Source: Mucilaginibacter boryungensis
GTDB lineage: Bacteria; Bacteroidota; Bacteroidia; Sphingobacteriales; Sphingobacteriaceae
Assembly (NCBI RefSeq): GCF_015221995.1
Contig: NZ_JADFFM010000001.1
Span: forward strand, 2,666,001 to 2,730,000
DNA length: 64,000 nucleotides
Direction: 5' to 3'
Of the stretch, positions 62,890-64,000 are shown one piece after another (within the stretch, counting starts at the first letter, position 1; every line of letters begins with the position of its first letter). The position numbers and the translations under genes were made by a program. Under the pieces are notes generated by a model. It searched no databases. It had not been told where the DNA came from and saw nothing but the letters and a program-made list of their open reading frames with translations.

Positions 62890-64000
62890 ATGTTACACGA
62901 CCCCAACCGCGTTTATGTATTTGACACCACGCTGCGCGATGGCGAGCAAGTACCGGGCTGCCAATTGACAACCCCAGAAAAAATTGAAATTGCCCGCGAG
63001 CTGGAAGCGCTGGGCGTAGATATTATTGAAGCAGGCTTCCCTGTATCCAGCCCGGGTGATTTTTTAAGCGTAGTAGAAATATCGAAAGCTGTAAAAAACC
63101 CAACTGTTTGCGCGCTTACCCGTGCTAACAAAACGGACATTGATGTAGCAATAGAGGCGTTAAAATACGCTAAACATCCGCGTATACATACCGGCATCGG
63201 ATCGTCAGACCAGCATATTAAACACAAATTTAACAGCACCCGCGAGGAGATTTTGGCCCGTGGCGTAGAAGCTGTTAAGTATGCCAAAAAATCTGTAGAA
63301 GATATTGAGTTTTATGCCGAGGATGCCGGTCGTGCCGATATCGCCTTCCTTGCACAAATGGTTGAAGCTGTTATTGCCGCTGGCGCTACAGTGGTTAACA
63401 TCCCCGATACCAATGGCTATTGCCTTCCCGATCAGTATGGGAGCAAAATAGCTTACCTGAAAGAGCATGTGAAGAATATTGATAAAGCGATCATCTCTGT
63501 GCATTGCCATAACGATTTAGGTTTAGCCACCGCTAACTCTATAGCCGGCCTGCAAAACGGTGCCCGTCAAATTGAAGGCACTATTAACGGCATTGGCGAA
63601 CGTGCAGGTAATACTTCTATTGAGGAAGTAGTGATGATCCTGAAAACGCATCATTCGCTTGGATTACATACCAACATTAACGCAAAGAATTTTTACGAAA
63701 TGAGCCGTATGGTAAGCCAGCAAATGCGTATGCCGGTACAGCCAAACAAGGCCATTGTGGGCAGCAATGCCTTTGCACATAGTTCGGGCATACACCAGGA
63801 TGGCTTCCTGAAAAACCGCGAGAACTACGAAATTCTGCGCCCTGAAGATGTGGGCTTCCCAAGCGCCAGCATAGTGCTAACCGCACGTAGTGGTCGCCAT
63901 GCTTTAAAATTCCATTTAGAGCGTTTGGGCTTTAAGCTGGATAAGGACGAACTGAACGAGACATACAAAAACTTTTTAACATTGGCCGACAATAAGCTTG
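62890..64000 (+). CDS. leuA: 2-isopropylmalate synthase, N-terminal part (cut by window end)
   Basis: ATG at 62890 opens a frame of 370 codons that runs off the window. It begins [20 protein letters not shown] (DTTLRDGEQ at 12-20, the metal-binding signature). The HxH ligands are in [17 protein letters not shown], followed by [19 protein letters not shown] and the substrate-region [10 protein letters not shown]. It condenses acetyl-CoA with 2-oxoisovalerate, the first committed step of leucine synthesis. The regulatory C-terminal domain lies outside the window, so feedback control cannot be judged. It is preceded by a palindromic element after the methyltransferase gene. Confidence 0.97.
   Translation, partial: MLHDPNRVYVFDTTLRDGEQVPGCQLTTPEKIEIARELEALGVDIIEAGFPVSSPGDFLSVVEISKAVKNPTVCALTRANKTDIDVAIEALKYAKHPRIHTGIGSSDQHIKHKFNSTREEILARGVEAVKYAKKSVEDIEFYAEDAGRADIAFLAQMVEAVIAAGATVVNIPDTNGYCLPDQYGSKIAYLKEHVKNIDKAIISVHCHNDLGLATANSIAGLQNGARQIEGTINGIGERAGNTSIEEVVMILKTHHSLGLHTNINAKNFYEMSRMVSQQMRMPVQPNKAIVGSNAFAHSSGIHQDGFLKNRENYEILRPEDVGFPSASIVLTARSGRHALKFHLERLGFKLDKDELNETYKNFLTLADNKL

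Overview
The window reads as chromosomal DNA of a Bacteroidota bacterium, most probably a Sphingobacteriaceae member of the Mucilaginibacter/Pedobacter type. That placement is inferred from gene content; no 16S rRNA is present. Supporting signs are tandem 800-residue FtsX/MacB-type permeases, a type IX secretion (type B) sorting domain, Bacteroidota families such as DUF2911, TAnnTTTG-like promoter elements, an atpD-atpC pair with no other ATP synthase genes beside it, a futalosine-pathway menaquinone gene, and many short palindromic intergenic repeats.

Layout. 1-12 kb (minus strand): five consecutive FtsX-like ABC permeases (the fifth cut by the window edge), one MacB/LolD-type ATPase and one HlyD-type adaptor. 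Divergent from them is a sigma-54 response regulator with its NtrB-like kinase (12.3-15 kb), the likely regulator of the export locus. 15-25 kb: an FMN reductase, a VF530-like protein, a LacI-type repressor divergent from a secreted polysaccharide-lyase-like lipoprotein with a palindromic operator between them, unknown secreted proteins, an AI-2E family permease, a uridine phosphorylase, a Vat/CatB-like acetyltransferase, a DUF2911 protein, and a YghZ-type aldo-keto reductase paired with a Gfo/Idh/MocA oxidoreductase. 25-28 kb: a T9SS cargo protein with a duplicated domain and a repetitive membrane protein, followed by a 660-bp block of palindromic repeats. 28-38 kb: guaA, a periplasmic-binding-type lipoprotein and an RsmB-like methyltransferase in one overlapping run; a second repeat block; a GNAT enzyme; a TIGR02757 protein carrying an in-frame palindromic insertion; a cystathionine gamma-synthase/lyase flanked by inverted-repeat elements; and proS. 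37.5-49 kb: a Tyr/Gly-rich lipoprotein with a FadL-like porin, Dps, a DUF4905-LysM-uridine kinase-mqnC run, obgE, adk, tRNA-Arg(ACG), an M1 aminopeptidase and a quinone oxidoreductase. 49.5-52.8 kb: atpD-atpC and a second polysaccharide-lyase-like lipoprotein fused to a discoidin domain. 53.3-64 kb: the branched-chain amino acid operon ilvD-ilvB-ilvN-ilvC-leuC-leuD-leuB-(methyltransferase)-leuA, with leuA cut by the window end.

Most genes are housekeeping or familiar accessory families. The least ordinary layer is the repeats. At least ten families of 25-150 bp palindromic or repetitive elements fill gene junctions. Nearly every linker in the ilv-leu operon holds a different family, except the two junctions joining subunits of one enzyme (ilvB-ilvN, leuC-leuD), and one element has been domesticated inside a coding sequence. 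No CRISPR array, phage, plasmid or classical defence island was seen, and no clearly new multi-gene system was found.
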